A stretch of DNA of 64,000 bases from CAVPMN01 sp963706425. Lineage in GTDB: Bacteria > Actinomycetota > Acidimicrobiia > Acidimicrobiales > Acidimicrobilacustridaceae. The stretch covers positions 434,001-498,000 of the forward strand of contig CAVPMN010000020.1 of the NCBI GenBank assembly GCA_963706425.1, read 5' to 3'. Within the stretch, counting starts at the first letter, position 1, and each line of letters starts with the position of its first letter. Positions 63,454-64,000 of this stretch are shown one piece after another. The notes under the pieces are model-generated. The model saw nothing but the letters and a program-made list of their open reading frames with translations, did no database searches and was not told where the DNA came from. Both the position numbers and the translations under genes were made by a program.

Positions 63454-63478
63454 TGTCAACCTCAGATTTCGGTTGACA
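63454..63478. promoter_or_regulatory. ftsZ upstream inverted repeat with TTGACA in each arm
   Basis: TGTCAACC (63454-63461) and GGTTGACA (63471-63478), perfect 8-bp arms with a 9-base spacer. On the minus strand the arm nearer ftsZ gives TTGACATAACCC, a good -35 hexamer pointing at ftsZ; a clear -10 was not seen. The other arm points the opposite way. The 190-bp gap ftsZ-ftsQ holds no other feature I can support. Confidence 0.55.
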
Positions 63479-63512
63479 CTGTAGGGCCGCGCTCCGCCGA
63501 GGGTCAACCACC

Positions 63513-64000
63513 CTACGCAGTGCCCTCGGTCGACTCGTCGGTGCCGCCGCCTTCGCGCCCCGAGCCGGTTGCTGCCGGCTCCGGGGCCACCCGCGTCACC
63601 ACGGCCTGGTCGGCGACCCGCAGGTCGATGGTGGCCAGGTCGCGGTCGTCGACCTGGGCGAACACCGTGCGCAGCGACCGCAGCTTGGCCTCGAGATCTG
63701 TGGCCGGGCCCAGCCACACCACACCCCCAGGGCGCACCCGCAGGTCGATGTTGTCGCCCACCACCATCACCGCCTCGACACGCGAGCGCAGGCCGGGGGT
63801 GAGCTCGGCGAGGACGGCCAGGGCATCGGCGGATTCGGCGGGCAGCTGTTCGCCCGGCTGGCCCGCCTCCAGGCCCTCGATCGGGATCCACTCCTCGCCC
63901 GGCGCAGCCGGACCGAGGATGCGACCCTCCGCGTCGACGAGCAGCGGCGAGCCGTCGGCGGCAGGGACCACCGCGACCGGCTGGCGCTCGGCGATGCCGA
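63513..64000 (-). CDS. ftsQ: Cell division protein FtsQ (partial, N-terminus outside the window)
   Basis: C-terminal part of the membrane divisome protein. At the window edge the frame opens in IAERQPVAVVPAADGSPLLV followed by DAEGRIL, the end of the POTRA domain characteristic of FtsQ/DivIB, and continues through the beta domain (VEAVMVVGDNIDLRVRPGG, LRSLRTVFAQVDDRDLATID) to a Gly/Glu/Thr-rich tail. The order ftsQ-ftsZ without ftsA is normal in actinobacteria. Confidence 0.92.
   Translation of the reverse strand, partial: GIAERQPVAVVPAADGSPLLVDAEGRILGPAAPGEEWIPIEGLEAGQPGEQLPAESADALAVLAELTPGLRSRVEAVMVVGDNIDLRVRPGGVVWLGPATDLEAKLRSLRTVFAQVDDRDLATIDLRVADQAVVTRVAPEPAATGSGREGGGTDESTEGTA

Overview
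The window is 64 kb of very GC-rich DNA with closely packed genes from a high-GC actinobacterium. Several markers point there: mycothiol synthase (MshD), a full-size bacterial proteasome activator (Bpa/PafE), menaquinone synthesis, SepF/DivIVA/FtsZ division genes, an F420-type luciferase-like oxidoreductase and a heliorhodopsin. The mix of heliorhodopsin, many fatty-acid genes and AbiEi/DUF559 genes suggests the class Acidimicrobiia (Ilumatobacter-like), but this is inference from content only. No rRNA, tRNA, CRISPR array, prophage or insertion sequence was seen.

Layout. 1-3.6 kb: his operon hisD-hisC-hisB-hisH on the minus strand with 4-bp stop/start overlaps, hisH cut by the window edge. 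3.6-9.1 kb: a small coiled-coil protein, a candidate structured ncRNA, nth, mshD, rlmN, heliorhodopsin, a sugar nucleotidyltransferase, a small membrane protein and a MaoC hydratase. 9.2-20.3 kb: catabolism, with a sulfatase facing a MalT-like LuxR regulator, a thioesterase, an LLM oxidoreductase, a lipoprotein peptidase, an acyl-CoA ligase and an acyl-CoA dehydrogenase with a TetR-type operator. 20.3-30.3 kb: M50 protease, Eis-like acetyltransferase, then menaquinone genes menG-menF, menD, menH, menA, menE. This men run is interrupted by one AbiEi/DUF559 gene bracketed by two copies of a 47-bp palindrome. 30.3-39.7 kb: PAS-GGDEF-EAL protein, redox enzymes, a lipoprotein hydrolase, a DUF255 protein, a degenerate M50-like membrane protein and a nitroreductase. 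39.8-47.4 kb: dnaE, vapBC, enoyl-CoA hydratase, ABM protein, bpa, a phosphodiesterase and an Rrf2 regulator. 47.4-64 kb: rluD-lspA-DksA-like, ileS, divIVA-yggT-sepF, a glycosylation/molybdenum-oxidoreductase insertion, then yggS-pgeF-ftsZ-ftsQ (ftsQ cut by the window edge).

Two properties run through the whole window. First, most genes that begin a transcription unit have a TANNNT hexamer 6-9 bases before the start codon and no Shine-Dalgarno sequence, which means leaderless mRNAs; I used this to choose several starts. Second, eleven genes, including dnaE, are broken by single-base frameshifts. All thirteen breaks are net +1 insertions, which looks like insertion-biased sequencing error rather than gene decay; I annotate these genes as whole coding regions with the break noted.

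The features most worth following up are the palindrome-bracketed AbiEi/DUF559 nuclease gene, the two-hairpin-plus-terminator RNA at 3.9 kb, the degenerate M50-like zinc-ribbon protein, and the heliorhodopsin next to rlmN.
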